From Litomosoides sigmodontis (lineage: Eukaryota; Nematoda; Chromadorea; Rhabditida; Onchocercidae): DNA of 64,000 nt. The position numbers and the translations under genes are program-made. Location: contig OY718803.1 in the NCBI GenBank assembly GCA_963070105.1, positions 3,330,507-3,394,506 of the forward strand, read 5' to 3'. The notes beneath the pieces were generated by a model that had not been told where the DNA came from, ran no database searches, and saw only the letters and a program-made list of their open reading frames with translations. The number at the start of each line of letters is the position of its first letter. The stretch's first letter is position 1. Of this stretch, positions 14,201 to 28,678 are shown one piece after another.

Positions 14201-16520
14201 AGTTCGCGAAGTTTTTCGAATGAAGATGATATGCGCACGTCGGATATGTCACAATCAATTACTTGAGGTGGTCGACGATGAGGATGAGCTTTGCAGATAG
14301 GCCACAACACTCTGCAATTTTATCGGTTGTTATACTTTTTAAGATCTCAGTAGAGCAGTTTCTAGTAATTACGCGATTTTGCCAAGTATACAAAACATAC
14401 TTTTTCCACAATTCTTGAGCATTAAGATCATTGTTACAAGCAGACGAACGAAGTAATGCACTACCATTTGAAGCTGACCAGCACCAGACCTGAAAAAAGA
14501 TGCTGCATATAAAGTTCTAAAAAAATATCCATCTTAGCGTTAACTTTTTACCATTAAGAACCACTCACCGGGAATCTACCATTATACCAGTTTGGTATAA
14601 GACTTTCATACACCGTAATATCAAAAAGATCGCTCGGGACAACAACACAAAATGGATAACTGCAACAACAAAAGATAGATTGAAATTTCGAAAGGAAAAA
14701 TGTAGCGCAAAGATTCATGAACAGAGAATCAGAAAGACGCCGTGAAGAAAAACTTGACGGAGGTAAAATATGTCAACCTGGGAACAACCGCGTTCTTCTC
14801 GGATATTTCGGATTTCAAAAAACATATACGCCACCGTTTTTCGTTGTCTCCACATCGTAGCAACTCTTTTTGCCAATCGCTTCCATTATTGTACAGAAGT
14901 GTGTTTTGTACTGTAAGTTTTTAATAAAAAATACGGAGAGTAAATTAACTCAATTTTTCATCTCGCCATGAGTAATCGTGAATAGTTGTGACAATCCCTC
15001 GAAAGAATTCTACCAGAAGTTTGAATCCTTCTGCGTTATGAGCGGAAATAACTTTTAGCTGATAATCAAGCAGCTTAACAGTAATAAGCTGACACTCCTG
15101 TCTTGGAAGAGAGATTGTAAAAATGAAGGACACATTTTCAAATAACGCGATTTCATCAATTATTTAACGCGTACCTGGTTGAGGAGGTTCTTGAAATTCT
15201 TCGCAAGAAAGTTGCAATAAATTGGAAAGGGAAGAGGGCCGGGAGAAGTGGTAAATATTATTTGCAAGATTTACGGCAAATTGGCTTCGCTGAAGATCAA
15301 AGGTCCATACCCGAAAGTCCTGAAAAAATATTTCATTTATTTATAAGTTCAGGTTTCGAAAAAAGCATTAAGCTGGAAAAAAGATCATGATTTCTTCTTA
15401 AAAGAGACCTGAAGTCTCGAATTAGTAATGGAACTTACTTTGGTATATATTTTGATGGATGAAATAATATCAAGCTGTGAGGCAGGAGCTGTCATCAATC
15501 GATACTTCTTCAGGGAAGCACTCGAACGACCAACTGTAATTTTGATTTATATCTCGTAATGCTTAAAATAAAAATTATTACAGCAAATGTCAGCAGAGCA
15601 GAATAAAACTGAATTCATTTGATACCAGAAGTGCATAGTTCTTTAAATCAAGATGTTAAGTTCATAATTAAACCTACTGTGTTGTAATAAATAGTTAACG
15701 GTAAAACTAAGCTGAAATAATAAAATACGAACTTATGGGTGACGGAGAGTAATAAATCGAGGCAATGGAAAACAGAGGTATCTGATGTTCATCTGTAAAT
15801 ATGATGCTCCGACTACAACATGGATCTGGCTCCTGAAAACAAGAGAATGCTAATGAAAGTTGCAATGCAAACAAGAACGATAATAAATGCTAACAAGAAC
15901 AAGGAACAAGTATAGAATAAAGATAATAGTAGTAATGGTAATAGTAGTGGTTATATTTGAAAACTGATAACGAAGTAAATGAGGTAAGATAAATTTGGAT
16001 AATAAAATAAATGAATGATAGAGTAGGAACAACACGCCGTAAAGGAATACGAATTATTGGTAACCTTCTGAGTAAGCGGGACAAAGCATATGCGAAAGTT
16101 GGTGCAGTAAAGCTTTCCGAAGTAATTATCTTGGAAAGGTGGATAGAGTAACACATCGTCGCACTGTGATGACACTATCTCTCCTGAAAAATCAAAAAGA
16201 TGCACCTATAAAGTAATTACAGATCGCGTATAATATATGAATTTGTACTTACCACTCAAAAGGATGAAATTCGGTGCTTCGTTAGTATCTTTAACCTGAA
16301 ATTCCATCTTTGATAACTGCTACACATTTTAAATTCAAAAGGCAATTTAAAGGTTTAATGCCTTTTCTCTTACAGCATTCCTGGATGTTTCACACACATG
16401 TCGCAGTAAGAACAGTTAGTCATCAATGAAGTAACGAACCGCTATCTGATTGTCGTATGCCGCAATATATGAACGAAAGCTATCACGATGTTGGTGTTCG
16501 TCAGATGGATTCAGTAACAT
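11226..16520 (-). CDS. mtm-10: Inactive myotubularin-related protein (MTMR10/11/12 group)
   Basis: About nineteen exons: 16520-16440, 16295-16253, 16183-16065, 15832-15733, 15533-15439, 15319-15175, 14910-14778, 14659-14569, 14489-14401, 14311-14190, 14023-13874, 13690-13518, 13374-13229, about 13000-12928, 12904-12886, 12613-12521, 12330-12257, 11924-11778, 11360-11226. The N-terminus (FRSYIAAY) and GRAM/PH part (GEIVSSQ, GKLYCTNFRICFVP, DFRVWTFD) match the MTMR10 group. The phosphatase-like part follows: NNGSDWQKEL, VWCWSASNGSALLR, FYRTIAGFSTLIEKEWIALG, TFLLFLDCVAQLIRLHP and ECYLRWVRPAS. The catalytic loop reads VVVTDRDGFNASAVV, so the Cys and Arg of the active CX5R motif are absent and the protein should be a pseudophosphatase. 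Such members usually bind and regulate active partners. The junction around exon 14 (RFTLLVNSSP) is not resolved. The last two exons are joined through a donor that overlaps a TAA. If that intron is retained, the protein ends at 12251. Confidence 0.9.
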
Positions 16521-17346
16521 GCTGCTTGAGGTTCTTGGCGTCCCAATTACAAGCTGCCATTCGAGGTCCTAAGCATGTTGTATTCCTTACGTGCATCACC
16601 CGTGCTAAAGACCTTAACCCTCTAACGAATAAATGTAAACATATAATAGTCTACGTGAGAACACGCCATTATACGTGCAACAGCTATTTGCTGTACATTA
16701 TTATATGTAAATTTACTGAAATTATATATACCATTGCATAAACAAGCGAGAAAAATACCGCACAATGGCAATATCTCTGCAGAAATACTTCCCACAAAAG
16801 GGAAATATAATTCCATAGAGACTGTACAAATATCACTTCATGAATTCGAATAAAAATACTAGAATATTCCATTTATTTTATACACAGGAAAACCTCGACA
16901 TCCTATTCCTCTCCACAGCTCCAAACAACCAAATGTCCAAAATATGCCATATCTTTCCACCCCCGTTATTTATTCTGTCGGTAATCACATGCAATAATCC
17001 TGCTAATCATCAAACTGAAGGAAACTCGTCTCACTCCTATAACTTAATTCATACTTGCATAGATCTTTCAGTATTCCTAACGACGAACCTGTGTACAATT
17101 ACAATTGAGCACAATCCTAAAGTTGGCGATCGCGACTAATATTGATTAAAAAAGTTCACTTGAGAAAGCTTGGTAGCAATTCATAACTATTATACGTACT
17201 ATCAGCTATAAAAGAGCAATAATAAGCAATATAAAATTCCAACTCAACGTATCGGTGAAAGCAATCAACGACCAATTGAGATGAAATTATTGAGATCTTG
17301 TTCCATTTATTAGTGCAAGGTGTTTCAGAGAAAAACTTCATTCTTT

Positions 17347-17412
17347 CTTTTTCTAACTCGTCGGAATGTCTTTCCTAGATACAGGAAAAACATTCCGACG
17401 AGTAAGAAAAAG
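17347..17412. repeat. 30-base inverted repeat (hairpin)
   Basis: The left arm at 17347-17376 is the reverse complement of the right arm at 17383-17412 with 28 of 30 positions matching. The shared core is ACTCGTCGGAATGT, and the loop is six bases (AGATAC). It lies in the spacer between two minus-strand genes. It could be a foldback element remnant, a hairpin RNA or a processing signal. The sequence does not decide between them. Confidence 0.9.
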
Positions 17413-17436
17413 CCTAAAAAGGCTAATATGTTCCTT

Positions 17437-17714
17437 GTATTATTCATTTGAGATGTTAATGTAATAAAGCTGATACACTAAACTGATAACACTTAAATAG
17501 TAATAAGCAAACTGGTGATAACAACATATCAGTGATAACAATCCATTTCTTGAAATTAAGTACAAACAAAAGCAAGGCAGAATAAATAAATAAATAAATG
17601 GCATTTTCTATATAATGATGCATAGAAATTTATACTTCCAAATACTTATCATTCTATTTGCACATTATTTAAATATAAAATATAAAGTCGTATTATTCAT
17701 TTGAGATGTTAATG
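17437..17714. repeat. Pair of 25-base direct repeats, 253 bases apart
   Basis: The 25-base stretch with core TTCATTTGAGATGTTAATG occurs at 17437-17461 and again, identical, at 17690-17714. The 228 bases between contain no recognisable gene. A local duplication or a small mobile insertion flanked by repeats are both possible. Confidence 0.9.
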
Positions 17715-17955
17715 AAAGTAATCCTAGAAGCAATATTTAATGAAAAATCAGAGTTTAGCGCTGTATTGAGTGAAAGAGCAACATTATTTCTTCCATGATC
17801 CACATTTTTCAAAATTTATCTATGAAAAAACAATATTTCATAAGCGGAATACCATTAATAAGAAAATTCAGAAGAAGAGATCTGATATTCAGAGTTAAAA
17901 CCAATTAACAGAAACTGCCAGATCACTTTAAGACTTTAGTATTCAATAACTAAGT

Positions 17956-21257
<3,302 letters not shown>

Positions 21258-21270
21258 TTTTCGAGAACAT

Positions 21271-21285
21271 CTAAGTACCGGGTTG
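21271..21285 (-). promoter_or_regulatory. Candidate spliced-leader acceptor of the CSK gene
   Basis: The minus-strand sequence GGTACTTAG ends at 21271, thirteen bases before the proposed ATG at 21257. This is consistent with trans-splicing, but an ordinary 5' untranslated intron would look the same. Confidence 0.4.
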
Positions 21286-21322
21286 GATAACGACAGAAAG
21301 TTTAAAACTAGAACAAATCCCG

Positions 21323-21424
<102 letters not shown>

Positions 21425-23144
21425 TCACATCGCAGTGATTAGATTGGAGGAATAATGCCGAGCGCTTCTTCCTCTTAACCTGCAGTAAAAACAAGATTGA
21501 AAGTGGAAGTTGAAAAATCCCCTTCCTTAGCTTAATTATGAGAGGAAACAAGCCACTTCGATGTCTCGTCAAAGTGAAAGTTAAAGTACAAAGTACTACA
21601 CCGCATCCATCATAGAGTGATCTAACTAGCACAACGGTTAACTTCACTCCTCTACCTTCATATTGGCTACAGCACATAGTACTGTAAATAACTCAAGTGA
21701 GTCATCTGAATGATACATATTAATAAACTTCACAGTGAAATTACTTTTCACCGTAACTTCCTTCCCACTGAAGACAAGCGATGATCAAATAAAATAAACA
21801 GTACCACTTGGCAAAGTGCATCCTTCTCCTACCCGCTGCCATCATTTCACAATGAAACAGAATGATCCAACGAAACTTGGTCTGACTTTCATATTGCACT
21901 TTTGTTTGTCTGATGGAATTTACTTACTGTCTACTTTTTTAATTTTGACGAGGACTGAAATGAGGAATGAGTTGAAACGTTGCTTAACGAATATACGTCA
22001 TTACATTAATTTCATGGTCAAGCAATAATGGACGATAATGCTCCCGTGAACAATACGTGTGCTACAAAAGAATTTTGCATGTGACTGCCTCTGGGTAAAC
22101 AACAAAGATGATATGTGGATGATGCATACCGTCATCAATGTACGCGTTGGCGACTTAACTTTCGACTAAACGCTTGATTTACTTTACGCTTATAGCCTTA
22201 AGCATTTGCTCACATTTGCGCAGCACATGTCAAAGCGCCAAGATAATAAATCCATTTAAGTTTTTGTACTGCAAAAATTTCACCTTTTATCAACGGTCAA
22301 AATGTGAAGGTGACCCTTTGGTCACTTAGCTGTCTTCTCTGTTTCCAAAAGACTGCAGCAGTCCATCCACTCTGTGCATTATATACCGATAAAGTACTAA
22401 GCTAATTTTACATAAAACCTAATTAAATAATTAACACTCTTAATTGTGCCTTCACTTAGCTAACTTTTTCGTCACGTTTAAAAGAACTGCGCCTCTGATC
22501 GATCTAACCTACATTACGGGAAGAGCGGCACATTTTAAGTAGCAGGAACAGTAGCAACATGACGTATTCCGAACGGTATTACAGTGAGTAAAATTGATTT
22601 TCACCAACAATACTATCAGTCAGCTGACCCACTTGTGATATTTTCCGTCTTGTTACTTTCAACTGAAAAATAATTCCTCGTCAATCAATAAATCAGTGTC
22701 ACAACTATTCGTCATCAACAATACCGTGGAATTTCCACTACAAAACATTTTCACATATCTAATCTCATCTGTAACTCTTCCAAATCAGAAACCTTTCCGG
22801 AAACTTTAACCGGAAACCGTTAATAGTTTAATAATCTCATAGCAAAATCAAATTACACACGTTAAGTAAGATTTACGTATAATTGTTAGGCATACTATTT
22901 CAAATGATCAACAATTCACAGTGTAGTAGACCAATTGTGATTTTGTTTCCAACGAATGGATTACAAAAGTTCCAGTGGAACGATCGCTATCGATTTGATT
23001 TTTAAAGTTTATACCTTGAAAATACGTCATCAGTTGAACACGTTTACTTCAATTGTTCGCATACTACTTGTCGGTATGTGTGAAAGACGTTTGTCATGTT
23101 AACATCACTAAATGCAACATGTCGATAAACTGTAGCACAAGTAG

Positions 23145-23230
23145 GTAACTACGACCTGACTGGGTACGGGTAAGTGAGTAACTACGACCTGACTGGGTAC
23201 AGGTAAGTGAGTAACTACGACCCGAATAAG
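23145..23230. repeat. 33-base tandem repeat, about 2.4 copies
   Basis: The unit begins GTAACTACGACCTGACTGGG and ends GGTAAGTGA. Copies start at 23145 and 23178 (one base different), with a partial third copy from 23211. It sits about 70 bases before the GT microsatellite. Confidence 0.92.
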
Positions 23231-23298
23231 TTCAAAGCGATAGAAGTGACGAAGCTTTTTTCATTCGTCGTCCTTTATTGGTCGCGAAAATATCCAAT

Positions 23299-23620
<322 letters not shown>

Positions 23621-23952
23621 ACATACGTGCACAAGACGATGTAGCATCATTGATGCATTACTTCACTTTTAATATTTTTTTTATAAAAAATAAAAACTTC
23701 CACAAACTTCTAGCAAATGCAATAGTGCTAAGCTAGCTGAAGGAGGGAAGTGGTGGGAATGACGAGGAGAGATGGATGAGTGGAAGATGCTATTAGTGCA
23801 GTTGGAAGTTTGCAGTTTTGTTGGGAAGCAAATTAGGAGGAACGGTTGACGCGACGCGCTCATCTCTAATGATTTCATCCATTCAGCTTCTTTCGCTCCT
23901 TTTTTACACGTTTGGTTCGTTCAGTTTTTTTCTTTCCTTTTCCTCACCACAA

Positions 23953-25734
23953 ATGTACGTGTGGAAATGTAGCAAAGCAAAGAGGTGCAAAAGTAAGTAA
24001 AATTGAAAAGTAAGTTTAAGTAAATTTTGTTAAAATTTAAGAATTTTGTTCGTCGGGAAACGTTTCAACGCATGGATACGCATGGGCACTTTTTTTGTTT
24101 CCCTTAACTAATAAAGCATCCTAATTCAGTGCACTTTTAGGAAAGAGTTTTTACTGTGGAAGATAGCTAATTGAGTTCTGTCTCTAACTGTGGAAATAAT
24201 TGAAAAGTGGGAAATTTCTTATTAAAGCATTTATCGCATTTGATTGTTTCCTTACTTTTCTCGGTCTTTTCAAAGATAAATTACTTACTGAATTATTTTC
24301 TCATTTCAAAAAGTGTTAAAAATTTAGGATTCATTGTAATTTAGAAAACCAAAGATTTACAGAAGTGGGTTGATGATGAGTAGGATAAAAATTTTTAAGT
24401 AAATTAAAGCTGTTTAATCTAATGTGATTTTAGGTGTAAGCGATGAAGTGTTGTTTGGTATGAGTTGCGAGGAGCATCGAGAAGAGTTATCCGAGTGGTC
24501 TCAGTGCATCATACCGCACGGTGATCTAGTCGATGCAATCACACTCTTTTTGAGAAGTGTGAAAAATTTCGGATGTAAAGTTAGTTTGATTTAGAAATAT
24601 TTGTGCAACACGTAAAAAAGGAACGTGATCCCTTTACGCTGATAGCCTATGGCGGACAGAATCAGGCAAAAAATCTTGTAGGAATTCAATTATGTGAATT
24701 ATCGGTCATTTCAATTATTACTTCCCACTCAATCAGTTCGTAAAGATAATTCATCATCATCAAACTTCTACTACTTCTACGAAGTGATAGGACTATGCTG
24801 TCAATTATTTGAATATTTGAAGAGGAACAAATTAGAATGGAAATGTGTTTTTACAGCTTCCACCGCGAAAAGTAATCAAATTTGGTCTTAATTTTTTGCG
24901 TAACAATTCGAACAGCTATTTGGATCATCCACTCTATAGGCGCATTACCGTTCAGAATTGTGGCCGATGCAGTCGACGAATCAGATGTTGCAAGTTGGCG
25001 TCTTCTCACCTGAAATTCCACAGAGTCCTCCAACCTTACAATTATTAAAATCAGTCATAATTTTTGGATTACTTATTTTTAGAAGCTTTTAAGTGGTTTC
25101 GCAAATTCCGCAGATTTTCAGGAGGTCAAAATCATTTCTCGCTCAGGCCTATGAGTCAGAAGCATGTTCTGGATCAGATGCCGCTTGCGCCTTCGATCCA
25201 CTTTCAGACAGTGACTTACGAGAACTTACGGTCTTTTTTTATTTTATACTATTTTTATCAACATTCATGTACGCAGCAATCTAATGCCCGAAACTGATAG
25301 CATTACTTTCGCAAATATTTTTTTCTTGTTGGGAATTTATTTGCGCTTTTATTTTTGCCTTCCTGCTCCGAAAAAGACCATTTTCAAACAAAAACCACAT
25401 TTCGAGTTTAATAAGGCAGCAATAATCAGATATTATGTGGAATTTTGATACGACACTAAAATTTCTTGATAAGATGCAGAGAGAATTCATAGATGTAGTA
25501 ATTTAGGAAAGATATCCGGATGTAGTGCCACCAGATGACCGATGTAATGTATCAGACTATGTAGCTGCTGAACTGATAGCGTTAAGCAAAGGCCCAGTAT
25601 ATCAATATGTGGAACGATTGCTGTATCAGATATTAGGTACCAGAATACCCACTGTAAACTGTGTTCTACACGATGATAAATGCCACTGCTGTTGTCTCTC
25701 ATATACCCCTCAAGCAAATGGCTTCTGTGCCTAA
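23953..25734 (+). CDS. Uncharacterised protein with a possible FLYWCH-like WxC..C start
   Basis: Six exons can be joined in phase for about 252 residues: 23953-23992, 24434-24556, 24595-24677, 24857-25024, 25114-25230, 25507-25734. I do not recognise the family. The start, MYVWKCSKAKRCKS, resembles the WxC..C end of a FLYWCH zinc finger. A polar segment with CEEHREELSEWSQC comes next, then a compact stretch KKERDPFTLIAYGG. A Cys/Arg-rich basic stretch, CGRCSRRIRCCK, follows. An acidic serine-rich region (DPLSDSDLREL) and a C-terminal helix-like stretch (VAAELIALSKG, YVERLLYQIL) come last. The phase-0 agreement of the last three junctions is the main evidence that this is a gene. The exon 2 donor (24556) is the weakest point. 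The final residues may instead be intron, with a donor at about 25636. It converges on the minus-strand membrane-protein gene. Confidence 0.55.
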
Positions 25735-26843
25735 GTGGTAATATATCATTAGTCTTTCACTCACAACACAATTTTTAAATATAAATATCACGCTATGCAT
25801 TAGGCATGTAAATCATGTTCTTCTTACCTTAATCAACATCAGTTTTTAATTCCTTTTTAAGAATTTTCACCCTCCCTCCAAGCTATGTATCCTACATATG
25901 GAGAGTATCACTAACACTAATATTTCAACAACTCCTATGATATAGGTTATCACAACATAAGTTTCGGATAGAATAGTAATATCCCATGATTAGAAATACT
26001 TTCAAGCTAACCCTCACTGCTTCAGTCGCACTTTATAATTACATTCTTATTAATAGGCAAAGCCATCGTATTCTCCAAAACTTTGAATTACTTTGAATTT
26101 CTCTTTCGAATAATTTATAACAATTTGTGCGATATGAACAAATGAAACTTTTCAAGTCTTTTTTTTCCAGTAACGTACTAAAATACGCCTAGAGTTAAAA
26201 TGTACAATGGTCATGAAAATGTGTAAAATATATGAGCCTGAACTGCAAAACTGAAGCAATAAAATAAAATTACAAATAACCAGCGGCTATAAAACAGTAA
26301 TTGAATATACTCTAACATGACACACCAAAGCTGTCAGTGCTTCCCACTAAAACATACAATAAAAGTGGAGATCTCGAGGAAAGTTTGTACAAATCAGATA
26401 GAAGTGATAGAGTATTTAAAAAATGTATTTTCTGCTAGATGCATCTGTAATGGCATTCGCGACTAAAAACTGAATAAAACTTTAGGAAATGTTAAAAACC
26501 CATCGCAGGAGCTATGTTACGAAATGGAAAATTTTTTGGAAGCAAATTTGCTAAGATTAGTTCTAGATTAGTCTTAATTATCTTGAATACTGAGAATGCG
26601 AGAATGGAATAACGTAGGTTCTAGCTTTTCTGAGTTTGAATTAACCTAAAAATGAATTAGCAACAAAAAGCATTGAACACATGTGGTTTAATTTTAGATT
26701 ACTAGTTTTCCATGGACAAATGTGACCAACATTGAAAAAAGGACGTAAGTGGAGATGCACGACAGAACATTTGGATACATCAAATCGTGGAAAGGATAAA
26801 GAAAAATGTTCAACAATTTCGAAAATCCGACTATAATCCCTAA
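25735..26843. other. Intergenic region between convergent genes
   Basis: About 1.1 kb presumed to hold the two 3' untranslated regions. It is AT-rich, with no supported exon, RNA gene or repeat. Confidence 0.6.
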
Positions 26844-28678
26844 TTAAAGTAAAGCACCAGATGGATAACTACCAGCAACAATAGGGTCCTCATTAACACT
26901 AACATGTCGAATTAATACCTTGCTCGATTGCAGCACCATCAGCTATTCTATTGTTATTGGCAATATTCACTACATGATTGCCATTAAATGTTGGCGAGGT
27001 GAAAACAACGTGGATTCCAGGATATTTCGTACGCTGAAACTACATAAGTTCAGGGAACTAATCCATGTATTGCATCTATTGCATTGACTGCAAAGTAATG
27101 CAAAAAATGAACGCATCACTGTAGTACACAAAGCAAAGTGATGGTTCGGCAAATAACTTACGCTGCTTTCTGCGACTTTCAATGCAGTTAAATGTATTTC
27201 TTTACAAGAAAGATAATATCGACATTGGCATACAGCCTTTAGCATGAATAATTGAAATATGATTATAATAAGTAGTATAGTGATCGAAAATAAGTAAAAT
27301 ACGCTTGATTCCGCATTGAAAGAATAATCAAGTGAAGGAGACTGTATATGCAGCATGTGAATACTGAAATACCATACCACTGTATAAAAAATTTCTTGAC
27401 TGAAAAGTGCTGACTGACAACGTTTAACCTAGCATTACAACCCACAACGTAAAACGCCAGAAAGCAAAAGTCAAGTCTTACATACCGTAATATTGACTCG
27501 GGAGCATAAGATAAAAGCACAAAAAATTGTAACCCCCCCCCTTAAATCAGGAGCCATACTACAAATTTAATCTCCGTACCTGATTAAGATTTAAATTAAG
27601 AAAATGAGTTATCAATAGTTTGACTATGAATAAACCTCGTGCTCATAAAAGCTTACAAAATAAATAAGGCCTCGGTGTCAATTGTGATAATATATGATAC
27701 AATAAATGGTAAGAGATAATAAGAAGCTTGCTTCTTGATACCAACGATTACTTGATAATGAACAAGTACGCCAATCCCAAGGTACATGAAAAGAAACGCT
27801 GAAAAAAACCGCATAGTTATATAAACTAAATGGATATTAAAATTAAGACTGTTTGAAAACTGAATAAGTCATGCAACAGTCTTATATATATCCAGCTGTA
27901 TGCACAGTGCATGCAACGTTAAATAAATATTGCTGCTCTGTTAATGTCAACCCTTCTAGTAACACTAGTGATGGTGAATTGCACGTTGAATGAAGCCGGG
28001 TATTTTGAGCGTTCCAAAATGAAAAGATAATTAACAACAAATAACATACCTAATGCCATGACATCAATTCCTGTCTTGTGATTGTACCAATCAAATTCAA
28101 AGAATGCAGATATGAAAATGAGAATGATAGATGACATACCAAATCCAGCAACGGCCTGAAATATATGTACGTCAACTGATATTAGATTAATCAATGAGCA
28201 TTTTTTTTTAATTATTTCAGTTTTGTTTTTTTCTTTTAATCGTTGGTAATTTCGCTGAACTCACCACAGCAGCTTTCTGTGCATGGCAAAGCTTAAAGAA
28301 TATAAATTTCGGATCGTTATCGTTAAACTGTGCAATGTACAGAGTCGACGGCAGCGGACGATCGTCCAAAACATCACCTGAAGTGTATAATTAAAGATAA
28401 AGCTGCACTGTTTTCATTCATCGAACTATTCGTCAAATAAAAGTAACAACGAACAAACATGAAAAGTTGTGCTTCGGTATTGAAAACACAGTGTTATAAG
28501 GAAAGGGATCTGACAATAATTCAATTAAACGATTTTGCTATTATCTCACATGTCTCACGTCTATTAGGAAAGATAAGTTGGAAGAGAACACGTAACGCTC
28601 ACCAGGCATACCAAATCGAGAGTAAGTAACTGAGCACTCATTCCTTTTCCTGGTGAACCATTTCCAAAGATTGCTCAT
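26844..28678 (-). CDS. Predicted four-transmembrane protein of unknown function
   Basis: Exons: 28678-28603, 28377-28265, 28155-28050, 27798-27752, 27496-27442, 27379-27162, 27033-26919, and an unresolved last exon near 26900-26844. The first seven join in phase. The cytoplasmic-looking start is MSNLWKWFTRKRNECSVTY, followed by LPSTLYIAQFNDNDPKF and FKLCHAQKAA. Four hydrophobic segments follow: GMSSIILIFISAFFEF, ALAFLFMYLGIGVLVHY, FLAFYVVVVWYFSIHML and FYLFSITILLIIIIFQLF. The tail, RTKYPGIHVVFTSPTF, is polar. The topology resembles lysosomal LAPTM-like or other small tetraspan proteins, but I see no diagnostic motif, and a nematode-specific family is likely. The carry base of exon 7 does not fit the cleanest last-exon frame (DPIVAGSYPSGALL then TAA), so the C-terminus is provisional. 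Confidence 0.75.

Larger units (their letters stand above)
16521..17955. other. Intergenic region between the CSK and myotubularin genes
   Basis: About 1.4 kb with no supported exon. The plus-strand ORF at 16840-17139 has no domain or splice partners. The stretch contains a 30-base inverted repeat (17347-17412) and a 25-base direct repeat (17437 and 17690), listed separately. Confidence 0.6.
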
